Origin: Leadbetterella lacustris
GTDB lineage: Bacteria > Bacteroidota > Bacteroidia > Cytophagales > Spirosomataceae
Length of the DNA: 64,000 nt
NCBI GenBank assembly: GCA_965234335.1
Contig: OZ248455.1
Span: 186,001-250,000 of the forward strand
Direction of reading: 5' to 3'
Shown: in pieces, positions 35,658 through 43,447 of the stretch
Layout: every line of letters starts with the position of its first letter
Numbering within the stretch: position 1 is the first letter of the stretch
Notes under the pieces: generated by a model
Databases searched by the model: none
Told to the model about the DNA's origin: nothing
The model's input: only the letters and a program-made list of their open reading frames with translations
Program-made: the position numbers and the translations under genes

Positions 35658-35828
35658 TCAATTTGTCCTTTTTGGATTTCCAATGTTTGAAATGGACAGC
35701 AAGCCAAATATAATGGTTAGTGACCAAAACAAGTGGCTATATATTTGGTCTTCGGTTAAAAAAGCTAGAATTAAAAAGCAGGTCATTAAAATAGGAGTAA
35801 TGACCTTTTTTGCTCCGCGTATATCCAT
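35658..35828 (-). CDS. small two-helix membrane protein
   Basis: 56 residues from an ATG at 35828 to a TGA at 35658. It reads MDIRGAKKVITPILMTCFLI, then LAFLTEDQIYSHLFWSLTII, then FGLLSISNIGNPKRTN. Two hydrophobic helices are joined by a short acidic turn, with positive charges at both ends. It begins 13 bases after the isocitrate dehydrogenase gene on the same strand, so it is probably the last gene of that operon. No family is recognised. Codon usage and clean ends argue for a real gene. Confidence 0.6.
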   Translation of the reverse strand: MDIRGAKKVITPILMTCFLILAFLTEDQIYSHLFWSLTIIFGLLSISNIGNPKRTN

Positions 35829-35841
35829 TTTTTTGATTTAA

Positions 35842-37278
35842 TTATTGTCCTTGAGCAAGTGAGAATCCCGTTTTTCCATCAAATAAATACAGGTTTTCTG
35901 TTTTGATGGTATCTATGTTTTCTAAATCAGCCCTCGACAATATTTTAATGATGTCATTTTTGCTTATGAGGCTATTTTCGGTTGGCATAAACCTACACCT
36001 CCAGTGGTCGGTGCAAAAGGTCTCTTTAAAACCATCCGGCCATACTTTTATGCCTCTATTGGTTATAATCTGCAGTTTTGTTTCTTCACTTTCAATGCTC
36101 TTTAGCTTCTCTGCCAGTTCATTAGGGTTAGTGCCAGTCCAATGCACAAATATGTCAACACCTACCAATTCTTTCTTGAGCGGAGATTTTCTTTGGTATT
36201 TGGGTAAGTTTATGGCACTGTCGTTGGTGTATGAAACAGCGTTTAAAATCGCAGGCTTTTTACCAAGATTTTCTACTACCGTTTTTGCAAAATCATTTGT
36301 GCCTACTTTAAGCTTACTTGTGCCTTCTTTGTAAATATCGGCGGTATGTATGCCTTGTTCTAAAGTGTACAGCCATGCATTTTGAATTTTCTCAGCTATG
36401 CTGGATTGACCAATATGGTTTAACATCATAATGGCACCTTGTAGCAGTCCCGAAGGGTTGGCGATATCTTTTCCGGCGATATCTGGGGCGGTACCATGAA
36501 TGGCCTCAAACATAGCACACTCTTCACCTATATTTGAAGACCCAGCTAGTCCTACTGAGCCGGTTATTTCGGCGGCAATGTCAGAAATTATGTCGCCATA
36601 CAAGTTGGGCATCACTATCACATCGAATATTTCGGGCGACTCCGCCACCTTGGCTGCTCCTATATCTACAATCCAGTGTTCGTTTTTGATATCTGCATAT
36701 TCCGAGGCTATTTCGTCAAACACTTTATGAAACAAGCCGTCGGTTTGTTTCATTATATTGTCTTTCGTGAAACAACTTACTTTTTTGCGGTTTTGTTGTT
36801 TGGCATATTCAAAGGCATATCTAATGATTTTTTCGCATCCCGGTCGGCTGATAAGTTTCAGACACTGCACTACTTCGTCGGTTTGTTGATGTTCAATGCC
36901 TGCGTAGAGGTCTTCTTCGTTTTCTCTGATTATGACGATATCCATCACGGGGTGCTTGGTATCTACAAAGGGGGCGAGGCTTCGGCATGGCCTTACATTG
37001 GCATACAAACCCAGGAATTTTCTTGTGCTCACATTTAAACTTTTGTAGCCTCCGCCTTGTGGGGTGGTGATAGGAGCTTTCAGGAATATTTTGTTTGTGG
37101 TGATAGACTTCCACGATTCGGGAGCAATGCCCGCAGCATTTCCTGCCAAATACACTTTTTCTCCAACTTCTATTTCTTCAATCTCGATTTTGGCCCCAGC
37201 AGAAAGTAGAATTTCAATGGTGGCGTCCATTATTTCGGGTCCTATGCCGTTTCCTTTTGCAATGGTTATTTTTGTCAT
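35842..37278 (-). CDS. icd: isocitrate dehydrogenase, homodimeric Thermus-type, probably NAD-dependent
   Basis: 478 residues. Residues 1-330 are the isopropylmalate/isocitrate dehydrogenase fold: AKGNGIGPEIMDATIEIL, LNVSTRKFLGLYANVRPCRS, IIRENEEDLYAGIEHQ, FTKDNIMKQTDGLFHKVF, VMPNLYGDIISDIAAEITG and EAIHGTAPDIAGKDIANPSG. The isocitrate-binding segment has S and RK. The D-I pair after HGTAP is the NAD-type pattern; NADP enzymes have K-Y there. The last 140 residues form the extra C-terminal domain seen in the Thermus enzyme. A monomeric NADP-type isocitrate dehydrogenase is also in this window. It is divergent from a LysR regulator. Confidence 0.88.
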   Translation of the reverse strand: MTKITIAKGNGIGPEIMDATIEILLSAGAKIEIEEIEVGEKVYLAGNAAGIAPESWKSITTNKIFLKAPITTPQGGGYKSLNVSTRKFLGLYANVRPCRSLAPFVDTKHPVMDIVIIRENEEDLYAGIEHQQTDEVVQCLKLISRPGCEKIIRYAFEYAKQQNRKKVSCFTKDNIMKQTDGLFHKVFDEIASEYADIKNEHWIVDIGAAKVAESPEIFDVIVMPNLYGDIISDIAAEITGSVGLAGSSNIGEECAMFEAIHGTAPDIAGKDIANPSGLLQGAIMMLNHIGQSSIAEKIQNAWLYTLEQGIHTADIYKEGTSKLKVGTNDFAKTVVENLGKKPAILNAVSYTNDSAINLPKYQRKSPLKKELVGVDIFVHWTGTNPNELAEKLKSIESEETKLQIITNRGIKVWPDGFKETFCTDHWRCRFMPTENSLISKNDIIKILSRADLENIDTIKTENLYLFDGKTGFSLAQGQ

Positions 37279-37399
37279 TTTGTTTTTTTAACAATCCACT
37301 AGTTTTTGTTACATTTAAAAATCTAGTCGATGGATGAAGGTTTTTTGATGAATTATTTCGTTCTGCAAAGTTGTGACTAAAAAACAATAAGTTTTTATT

Positions 37400-37407
37400 T
37401 ATATTTG
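37400..37407 (+). promoter_or_regulatory. predicted -7 element of the LysR gene
   Basis: tatatttg matches TAnnTTTG, 25 bases before the ATG. A ttg at 37371-37373 is slightly too far for an ideal -33 element. Confidence 0.4.
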
Positions 37408-37431
37408 CAATGATAATCATTAATTATATTT

Positions 37432-38355
37432 ATGAATTATACTTTAAATCAGCTACAGATATTTCTGAAAATAGTTCAAACACAAAGCGTAACCAAGGCC
37501 GCCGAAGAACTTCATCTTACACAGCCCGCTGTTTCCATTCAACTAAAAAACTTTCAGGATCAGTTTGATATACCTCTTACTGAGGTACTTGGGAGAAAAA
37601 TTTACATTACTGATTTTGGGAGAGAGATAGCCGCTGCCGCCGAAAATATCATCAATCAAGTATATGCCATCAATTACAAAACCCAAGCCTTCAAAGGCCA
37701 ATTGACCGGTAGATTGAAGATCTCGATTGTTTCAACGGGCAAGTACATTATGCCTTATTTTTTGACATCATTTATGCAAAAGCATGCAGGTATAGAGCTT
37801 TTGATGGATGTGGCCAATAAAAATTCGGTAATAGAAAGTTTGGAAAACAATGAAGTGGACTTTGCTCTAGTTTCAATATTACCGTCGAATCTCAGTATTG
37901 AGTCCCTCGATCTGCTTCAAAACAAATTATACTTGGTAGGAAATGCGGCCATAAAGACCAAAAAAAATGCTCACCCTAAAGATATTTTCAATGATTTACC
38001 CTTGATTTTTAGAGAAAAAGGATCGGGAACTCGCCAAACTATGGTAAATTTCATAGAAGGCAACAAGCTGTCGGTACTAAAAAAAATGGAACTTACTTCA
38101 AACGAAGCGGTTAAACAAGCCTTAATAGCCGGCCTTGGATATTCTATTATGCCGTTGATTGGTATCAGAAACGAGCTGCAGAACAATGAACTCCAAATTA
38201 TCCCCGTCAAAGGTTTACCCATAACCACCAATTGGAGTTTGATATGGCTAAAGGGAAAGAAACACTCCCCGGTTTCTCTCTCATTTTTGGAATATTTAAG
38301 GGCCGAAAAGTCTGAAATTGTGAAGAAAACATTTAGTTGGTATGAGAATTACTAG
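37432..38355 (+). CDS. LysR-family transcriptional regulator (CbbR-like)
   Basis: 307 residues. Residues 1-62 are the winged helix-turn-helix: YTLNQLQIFLKIVQTQSVTK, AAEELHLTQPAVSIQLKNFQ. Residues 90-300 are the type 2 periplasmic-binding fold with LTGRLKISIVSTGKYIMPYF and FREKGSGTRQTMVNFIEGNK. It is divergent from the NAD-type isocitrate dehydrogenase, with a 153-base shared intergenic region, the classical layout of a LysR gene and its target. I infer that it controls that enzyme, perhaps according to 2-oxoglutarate or citrate supply; the effector is not known. Confidence 0.88.
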   Translation: MNYTLNQLQIFLKIVQTQSVTKAAEELHLTQPAVSIQLKNFQDQFDIPLTEVLGRKIYITDFGREIAAAAENIINQVYAINYKTQAFKGQLTGRLKISIVSTGKYIMPYFLTSFMQKHAGIELLMDVANKNSVIESLENNEVDFALVSILPSNLSIESLDLLQNKLYLVGNAAIKTKKNAHPKDIFNDLPLIFREKGSGTRQTMVNFIEGNKLSVLKKMELTSNEAVKQALIAGLGYSIMPLIGIRNELQNNELQIIPVKGLPITTNWSLIWLKGKKHSPVSLSFLEYLRAEKSEIVKKTFSWYENY

Positions 38356-38498
38356 GCGTAATTGCTTCATTGTGAGTACATTGTTTTTATTTTGGGAATG
38401 TTCTTTTTGAAATTTAAAGCTAAGTCATTTTGCCTCTTCAATCCCGCTCCAGCCTCAGAAACCTACGGAGTGCTCATACGGCCGCAAGGCCAATTTGT

Positions 38499-39092
38499 TT
38501 AATCTACCCTAAACCAGCCCGTAATACTCATTCTTTTGGCATGGCTTAGTAGAACTTCATGCTCTAATTCGCTGCTTTTAAAGAAAACGCTTTTGCCGTT
38601 GGTAGGGGAGATGATTTGAGAAGAATCTTGAAAATAAACGCACAGTTCGCCGCCATCGGCGAGTTTCCAGTTGGTGTTGAGATAGAAAATCATGGTGTAT
38701 TGTCGGCTGGCGTTGGATTTAAACTGATCGAAATGTTTTTTGTAGAAACTTCCTTTTTCGTAAAGGGCATAGTGGAACTCGTAGCTGCTGATGCCCGTGT
38801 AGCAAGTTTGATTCAGAAACACCATAAAGGCGTCCATGATGTCGAAGAAATCGTTTTCGTGTTGATTTTCATGGATTCTGTCTAGCCAAAAAATCTTGTC
38901 GGAACGAACGGCGGCGTTGAGATTAGTCTCACTGCCATTGCCAGTTTTGGCCGAAATGAGTTGGTCGTCTTCAAAAAGTTTTATGAGATTGTTCCGGAGG
39001 TTTTCGGAGAGGGCTAGACTCAGAAAATTTTCTGAAATACCCACTTTGTCTAACAAATAACCATCAATGAGGGCATCAAAAACTTTCTGCAT
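38499..39092 (-). CDS. 2OG-Fe(II) oxygenase (prolyl hydroxylase-like)
   Basis: 197 residues. The double-stranded beta-helix has the iron ligands HFD (KKHFDQF, near residue 118) and a distal His in SSELEHEVL near 179; the 2-oxoglutarate-binding arginine is in AKRMSITGWFR. RQYTMIFYLNTNWKLADGGE is characteristic of the SM-20/prolyl-4-hydroxylase group. Bacterial members hydroxylate proline in translation factors or other proteins; the substrate here is unknown. It stands alone and marks the right edge of the core region before the cassette array. Confidence 0.87.
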   Translation of the reverse strand: MQKVFDALIDGYLLDKVGISENFLSLALSENLRNNLIKLFEDDQLISAKTGNGSETNLNAAVRSDKIFWLDRIHENQHENDFFDIMDAFMVFLNQTCYTGISSYEFHYALYEKGSFYKKHFDQFKSNASRQYTMIFYLNTNWKLADGGELCVYFQDSSQIISPTNGKSVFFKSSELEHEVLLSHAKRMSITGWFRVD

Positions 39093-39324
39093 CTACTAAA
39101 ACCATAAAAGAGCGATATCGGCGAGATTGCCGTTGGTAAAGGTAGGCGGTTTATGGGCTTTTAGGTTTTTTTGATGAATAAATGTTGCGGTATGGTTCAG
39201 AGTTCGCTAATCGGAGGTGCTGAACGGGCGAGGGAAAACTTTGTTGTCATTAGTGGGCTTTGTTTCAGCCGAGTCGTCACTCGGGTATTTGCTTTTTGCA
39301 TTCTTGTTTAGTTCAAAATTCAAT
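39093..39324. other. gap between oxygenase and recombinase remnant
   Basis: No coding frame recognised. It may include the eroded N-terminal part of the recombinase that becomes readable from 39325, but I could not trace it. Confidence 0.35.
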
Positions 39325-39668
39325 AAACTGAGACTTTTAACGAGCGGAAAAAGGCAAAAAAAGACCGCTATATCCTACTCTCCATAAAAACAATGGAGGT
39401 CTTAGAAAAGTATCTTTTTTTTAGAATTTAAGCCCAAAGTATGGTTGTTTGAAGGGCAAAATGATGGGTAATATGCTACAAAATGTATTCAATTGGTTTT
39501 TTCTAAGGCCAAAGAATCGGAAAAAATCAGAAAGAAAGTAGAACTGACCGAAAATTTATTCAGTCCTTTCTTGGACACATTAGTTTCAAAACTATTGGAA
39601 TTTACACGCACATAACCACAAAGGTTTGGAGCAAATAGTGAGCCTAACTGATGATTTCAACATCTGAA
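39325..39668 (+). pseudogene. tyrosine recombinase (integrase) C-terminal remnant
   Basis: Pieces in shifting frames spell the end of a site-specific tyrosine recombinase: KKDRYILLSIKTMEVLEKY (about 39361-39411), EFKPKVWLFEGQNDG then a stop and YATKCIQLVFSKAKESEKI (about 39424-39520), and YTHITTK with KGLEQIVSLTDDFNI and a stop (about 39602-39666). These correspond to the GKGKKDRY loop, the WLFEGQ-GGPYS segment and the catalytic YTH tail. At least two frameshifts and one stop make it inactive. It lies 200 bases left of the first cassette, where an integron-type or XerC/D-type integrase would be expected. Confidence 0.75.
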
Positions 39669-39833
39669 ATAAATATTTTGAACAAAACAGAATTTCATTT
39701 ATCTTTGAAAACTAAAGCATATCTAAAACACCGAGAAATTGAAAAAAATATTTACGCAATTACCAGTTCATTTCTTTAGCATTCATAATCAATCAATAAC
39801 GCTATAAAATCATCAAAATACAATTGAGATATC

Positions 39834-39879
39834 TACGCAACTTGAAAAATGAGTTGCGTAAATAAGCTCGTTAGCTGTA
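39834..39879. repeat. left boundary of cassette array: palindrome and core of unit 1
   Basis: tacgcaact (39834-39842) and agttgcgta (39852-39860) form a perfect 9-bp palindrome. Ten bases later gttagctgta (39870-39879) is the exact reverse complement of tacagctaac at 43291-43300, on the other side of the four-gene unit. I read the first as a possible attI-like or trailing attC part and the second as the core of cassette 1. Confidence 0.55.
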
Positions 39880-39918
39880 ATCTTAAAAACTACCCTACAA
39901 AAAACAAAAAAACAAAAT

Positions 39919-40263
39919 ATGGACATATTAACTTTAGCAACAACAGCATTAACACTAGCAACACCTTTTTTGACAAAAGTTGGAGAAGAAATTTCAACGA
40001 AAGTTGGAGAAGATATTTGGAACGTTATTAAGAAACCATTTACTAAAGAAAAAAGTGAAGCATTAATGACAAATCAAGAAGATTTGAAAAAAGAATTGGT
40101 TATTAAGTTAAATGAGGATTTAGCTTTCCAAAAAGAATTGAGAGAGCAAGTTGAAAAATCGCAAAATGAAATCTTTAATCAAACACAACAAGTAATAAAT
40201 AACAATGGAAATATTGAAAAACAGGTCAATATTGGCAACGTAAGTGGTAATATTAACTTGTAG
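39919..40263 (+). CDS. small N-terminal component of the ABC-3C-type system (unknown family)
   Basis: 114 residues. A hydrophobic N-terminus with a repeated GEEIST/GEDIWN pattern (FLTKVGEEISTKVGEDIWNV) leads into a charged helical stretch with coiled-coil character (KKELVIKLNEDLAFQKELRE). The last 25 residues are Asn/Gly-rich: QVINNNGNIEKQVNIGNVSG, then NINL. That tail resembles the N-terminus of the next protein (EVNNNAEISTQINAPNGTFI), which suggests a shared binding or assembly motif. No named family is recognised. It begins a run of four genes with 3-base gaps or overlaps, so it belongs to the same operon and cassette. Confidence 0.65.
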   Translation: MDILTLATTALTLATPFLTKVGEEISTKVGEDIWNVIKKPFTKEKSEALMTNQEDLKKELVIKLNEDLAFQKELREQVEKSQNEIFNQTQQVINNNGNIEKQVNIGNVSGNINL

Positions 40264-40266
40264 AAT

Positions 40267-40836
40267 ATGACGCAAGAAGTAAACAACAACGCTGAAATTT
40301 CTACACAAATAAATGCACCAAATGGTACATTTATTTCCTCAAATAAAACAAGGTGGCAAAGCAGATTTGAAAAACTAAAAGAAGAAGTTGAAAACGACAT
40401 TAGATTTGATGTTTTTATAGATGATTTCAAACTTTATAATACTTTGCTAGACGGCAAAAGCATGATAGAGAAACTTGAAGATGGTGGATTTGACGAATAT
40501 GAGATTCTACAAGCCAATATGAGAAAAGACAAGTACGCAAAAAAAATTGTAAAAAGGCAACTATATGAAACTGAACAAAAAATTGACGTTGAATTGTTTG
40601 CTTTTATTAAACTAAATTTTGAAACATACATTGAACCTCTAATAGAAACAGCTTCAACAAAAAGTACAATTAAAAGTACTTTAAATGAAAAGGTTATCAT
40701 GCCTATTTTAAATATTCTAAATACAGAAGGAAAAGATGATATATTCTTGAATTATACAGCTGATGATATTTTGGGAATGGTATATTTTTTAACAGGCAAG
40801 TGCCATTTAAATTGGAAAAAATATGATAATATATAA
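40267..40836 (+). CDS. ABC-three component system C-terminal-domain protein
   Basis: 189 residues. The end, YTADDILGMVYFLTGKCHLN then W, is the signature I associate with the C-terminal domain (CTD) component of ABC-three component (ABC-3C) conflict systems. Before it lies a helical region (KLKEEVENDIRFDVFIDDFK, LYNTLLDGKSMIEKLEDGGF). The first 22 residues repeat the Asn-rich motif found at the end of the preceding protein. It overlaps the next gene by 14 bases. In this system class the CTD protein is thought to bring effector or partner proteins to the SMC-like ATPase. Assignment depends on remembered family features and gene order. Confidence 0.7.
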   Translation: MTQEVNNNAEISTQINAPNGTFISSNKTRWQSRFEKLKEEVENDIRFDVFIDDFKLYNTLLDGKSMIEKLEDGGFDEYEILQANMRKDKYAKKIVKRQLYETEQKIDVELFAFIKLNFETYIEPLIETASTKSTIKSTLNEKVIMPILNILNTEGKDDIFLNYTADDILGMVYFLTGKCHLNWKKYDNI

Positions 40837-41341
40837 TCAAGCATTCGATTTGTATCATACCGTTTACAGAATGTTGCAATTATTGACTCATTTTGAAAGC
40901 AGTGAATATGTTGAAATTGATAGATTAAGGATATGGGATTTCTATCTTTTATTCCCAAGTAAAATTTATGAACTTAAACCAAAAAGAAACGAGAAAGATT
41001 TGAAGGAAAAATTAAAACAATTTACTATTAAAAAAAACAATCCTTACGAACGAGTTTATAATGATAGAATTGTATTAGAAAAAATCAAACCTTACCAAAT
41101 TTCGGCTCTTAACTGTTTGGCTTCATATGGTATTATTGATAAGGATTTATTATTACTTGATAGAATTTCTATTATCTCAAGAGAAATATTAAAAGATTAT
41201 TCAGACAAATTTGAGGAATTATCAGCAAGAGAAAAAAATTTAATTACAATATTAATTTCAGATTTCTATCAAATTGATATGCCAGGCAAAGATGGGCTTA
41301 AAGCAAAAACTAATTTAATGGAAAGCAAATACGATGCATAA
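40823..41341 (+). CDS. ABC-three component system middle component
   Basis: 172 residues. YEIDRLRIWDFYLLFP-like text (YVEIDRLRIWDFYLLFPSKI) near residue 35 matches the middle component of ABC-3C systems, group 5 as I recall. The domain is mostly helical and ends LITILISDFYQIDMPGKDGL. It overlaps the CTD gene by 14 bases and the ATPase gene by 8, so the three are translationally coupled. In the known layout the middle component bridges the ATPase and the CTD protein. No catalytic motif is seen. Confidence 0.72.
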   Translation: MIIYNQAFDLYHTVYRMLQLLTHFESSEYVEIDRLRIWDFYLLFPSKIYELKPKRNEKDLKEKLKQFTIKKNNPYERVYNDRIVLEKIKPYQISALNCLASYGIIDKDLLLLDRISIISREILKDYSDKFEELSAREKNLITILISDFYQIDMPGKDGLKAKTNLMESKYDA

Positions 41342-43283
41342 TAATTTATTTTTAAATAGACTTTTAATATACACAAATGAAGGACTTGTTGCCTACGATG
41401 AAATTTTTCATAAAGGAGTTAATATAATAAGAGGAGATAATAGTAGTGGTAAATCAACTATTACACACTTTATCTTTTTTGTTTTAGGTGCTAGTTTTAA
41501 TGACTTTGTTCCAGAAGCTAGGAAATGCCAAAGTGTATTTGCAGAAGTAGAGATGAATGGTGCTGTTTTTACGATTAAAAGAAATATTGAGATTAGTGAA
41601 AAGACACAAAAAATAAACTCTTCAATTGCACTTAATATTTATTGGGGCAATTTAGATGAGAGTTTAAATCCACCCAAAGACAAATATTGGCAGAAATTTG
41701 AATTTAACACTTCGCCAAATAAAAAAAGTTTTTCAAATGTTTTATTTGAAAATTTAGATATTCCAATTGTGAAGGGAGAAAACAATATTACTTTTCATCA
41801 AATACTTAGACTGTTATATATAGACCAAGATTCACCCACAAGTTCTTTATTTTATTTTGAACAATTTGATAGTCAAATTACAAGAGAAACAGTTTCAGAT
41901 TTACTACTAGGAGTTTATAATCAGGATTTATATGATAGTAAAAGAAGGTTAGATGTTGCTCAAAAAGAACTTGATAATACAAAAAGTGAAATTAAAATTA
42001 CGAAGCAATTTTTTTCTGATGATTTTGCACTTAACACCGAACATTTAAAAACTACAATTGAAAATAAACAAAAAGAAATTTTTCAAATAGAAGAAAGAAT
42101 ATTAGAAATCAGAAACAAAAAAATTGAAATAGAGTATAATGAAAAATCGAAATTAGAGTTTCAAACACTTTCAGAACAGTCTATAGGACAAAGAGAAAAA
42201 GTATTGTCATTAGAGGAAACAATTGAAAATTTAAACTTTGAAATTGAGGATTCAACATATTTTATTGAAACTCTTAATGAAAAAGTAAGAGCTCTTAAAA
42301 ATTCAATTCAGACTAGAGGTTTTTTAGGTACTTTCCCTTTAGAATATTGCCCTGAATGCTTAACAAAAATAAATGAGGTTGAAAACCATTCAACTTGTAA
42401 ACTTTGTAAAGAAACGATAGATGGCGGATTTGGAATTGTCCAAGCAAGAAGAATGGAGCAGGAAATAAGTTTTCAAATTAACGAATCTACCATTTTATTA
42501 GAACGAAATAAAAGGATATTAATGGAAGTTTCAACGAAGTATGAATCTGAATTGATTAGACTTCAACAATTACAAAACCAAGTGAACACTTCTTTAAAAG
42601 ATGTAAAGTCATTTAATGAAGAAGAACTTGACAAATTATATACTGCTAAAGGATTTATTGATGGCGAAATTTTACAATTTAGAACACTATTAGAACAAGC
42701 TGAACTCTATGAAAAACTTCTTGAAAAAAAGGCAGAGTTAGACAAAGAAATTAGTAAAATAGAATCCTATATCTATATTACAAATCTACAACAACAGAAA
42801 TTGAAAAAAAGTATAATCGAACAAATTAAAATTGAAGGAACTTATTTATTAAACAAAGATTCACTTGGTCAATCAGAATTTAAAAACGCAAATGATTTCC
42901 ATATTGATTTCTCTAATAACTTAGTTTATTTAAACAGCAAAAATTCAGAGTTAGCAAAAGAATATCATAAATTCTCTGCTAGTTCTAATTTTTACTTAAA
43001 AGTATCAGGTCGTTTCGCATTGTTTTTGGCTTCATTGTCAATTGAAGGTATGAGATACCCAAGATTTATTTTTGCTGACAATATGGAAGATAAAGGAATC
43101 CAAATAGATAGAGCAAGGAACTTTCAACAAATATTAATTGATAGGGTTTCTGAATTTGACACAAATTCATATCAAATGATTTATACAACTTCATTTATAT
43201 CTGATGAATTGCGAGACAGTCCATATTGCGTTGGAGAATTTTATACAGAAGCTAACCCAAGTTTGAAAAATATAAAAAAATAG
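41334..43283 (+). CDS. SMC/Rad50-like ATPase of an ABC-three component system
   Basis: 649 residues. Walker A is GDNSSGKST at residues 34-42 in an SMC-type N-terminal lobe. Long coiled coils (about 205-320 and 370-490) enclose a zinc-knuckle region CPEC...CKLC at about 338-360, comparable to a Rad50 hook. The C-terminal lobe has FIFADNMEDKGIQIDRARNF near 577, the Walker B/D-loop region; the usual ABC signature is replaced by a divergent SGRFALFLASLS. It should bind DNA or nucleoprotein and act as the sensor of a defence system. It follows the CTD and middle component in a coupled operon that fills one cassette. Confidence 0.82.
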   Translation: MHNNLFLNRLLIYTNEGLVAYDEIFHKGVNIIRGDNSSGKSTITHFIFFVLGASFNDFVPEARKCQSVFAEVEMNGAVFTIKRNIEISEKTQKINSSIALNIYWGNLDESLNPPKDKYWQKFEFNTSPNKKSFSNVLFENLDIPIVKGENNITFHQILRLLYIDQDSPTSSLFYFEQFDSQITRETVSDLLLGVYNQDLYDSKRRLDVAQKELDNTKSEIKITKQFFSDDFALNTEHLKTTIENKQKEIFQIEERILEIRNKKIEIEYNEKSKLEFQTLSEQSIGQREKVLSLEETIENLNFEIEDSTYFIETLNEKVRALKNSIQTRGFLGTFPLEYCPECLTKINEVENHSTCKLCKETIDGGFGIVQARRMEQEISFQINESTILLERNKRILMEVSTKYESELIRLQQLQNQVNTSLKDVKSFNEEELDKLYTAKGFIDGEILQFRTLLEQAELYEKLLEKKAELDKEISKIESYIYITNLQQQKLKKSIIEQIKIEGTYLLNKDSLGQSEFKNANDFHIDFSNNLVYLNSKNSELAKEYHKFSASSNFYLKVSGRFALFLASLSIEGMRYPRFIFADNMEDKGIQIDRARNFQQILIDRVSEFDTNSYQMIYTTSFISDELRDSPYCVGEFYTEANPSLKNIKK

Positions 43284-43290
43284 ATAAGAC

Positions 43291-43428
43291 TACAGCTAAC
43301 ACGTCCTTGTGGCAAGTGGGGCTGGGGAAGTGATTGAACATTTGGAACTTTATCATACATTTGTACAAAGGCTGGAGCAGAAGGAATTCTATTTCCCCAC
43401 CTGCCAAAAGCCCTGAACGTTGGCAGTA
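43291..43428. repeat. attC-like site 1 (between cassettes 1 and 2)
   Basis: 138 bases. tacagctaac at the start is the right core of cassette 1. Inner arms tggcaagtgggg (43310-43321) and ccccacctgcca (about 43395-43406) pair with a single G-T mismatch. It ends cctgaac then gttggcagta (43419-43428), the left core of cassette 2. The order R''-L''-loop-L'-R' is that of an integron attC site. Bases 43306-43424 are about 80 percent identical to 47589-47708. Confidence 0.65.
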
Positions 43429-43447
43429 ATTTTAAAAGACCCCATAA

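Noticed and set aside
39849..40031. 60-residue frame overlapping the first cassette gene
   Set aside because: It spans the cassette core and runs out of frame into the true gene at 39919.
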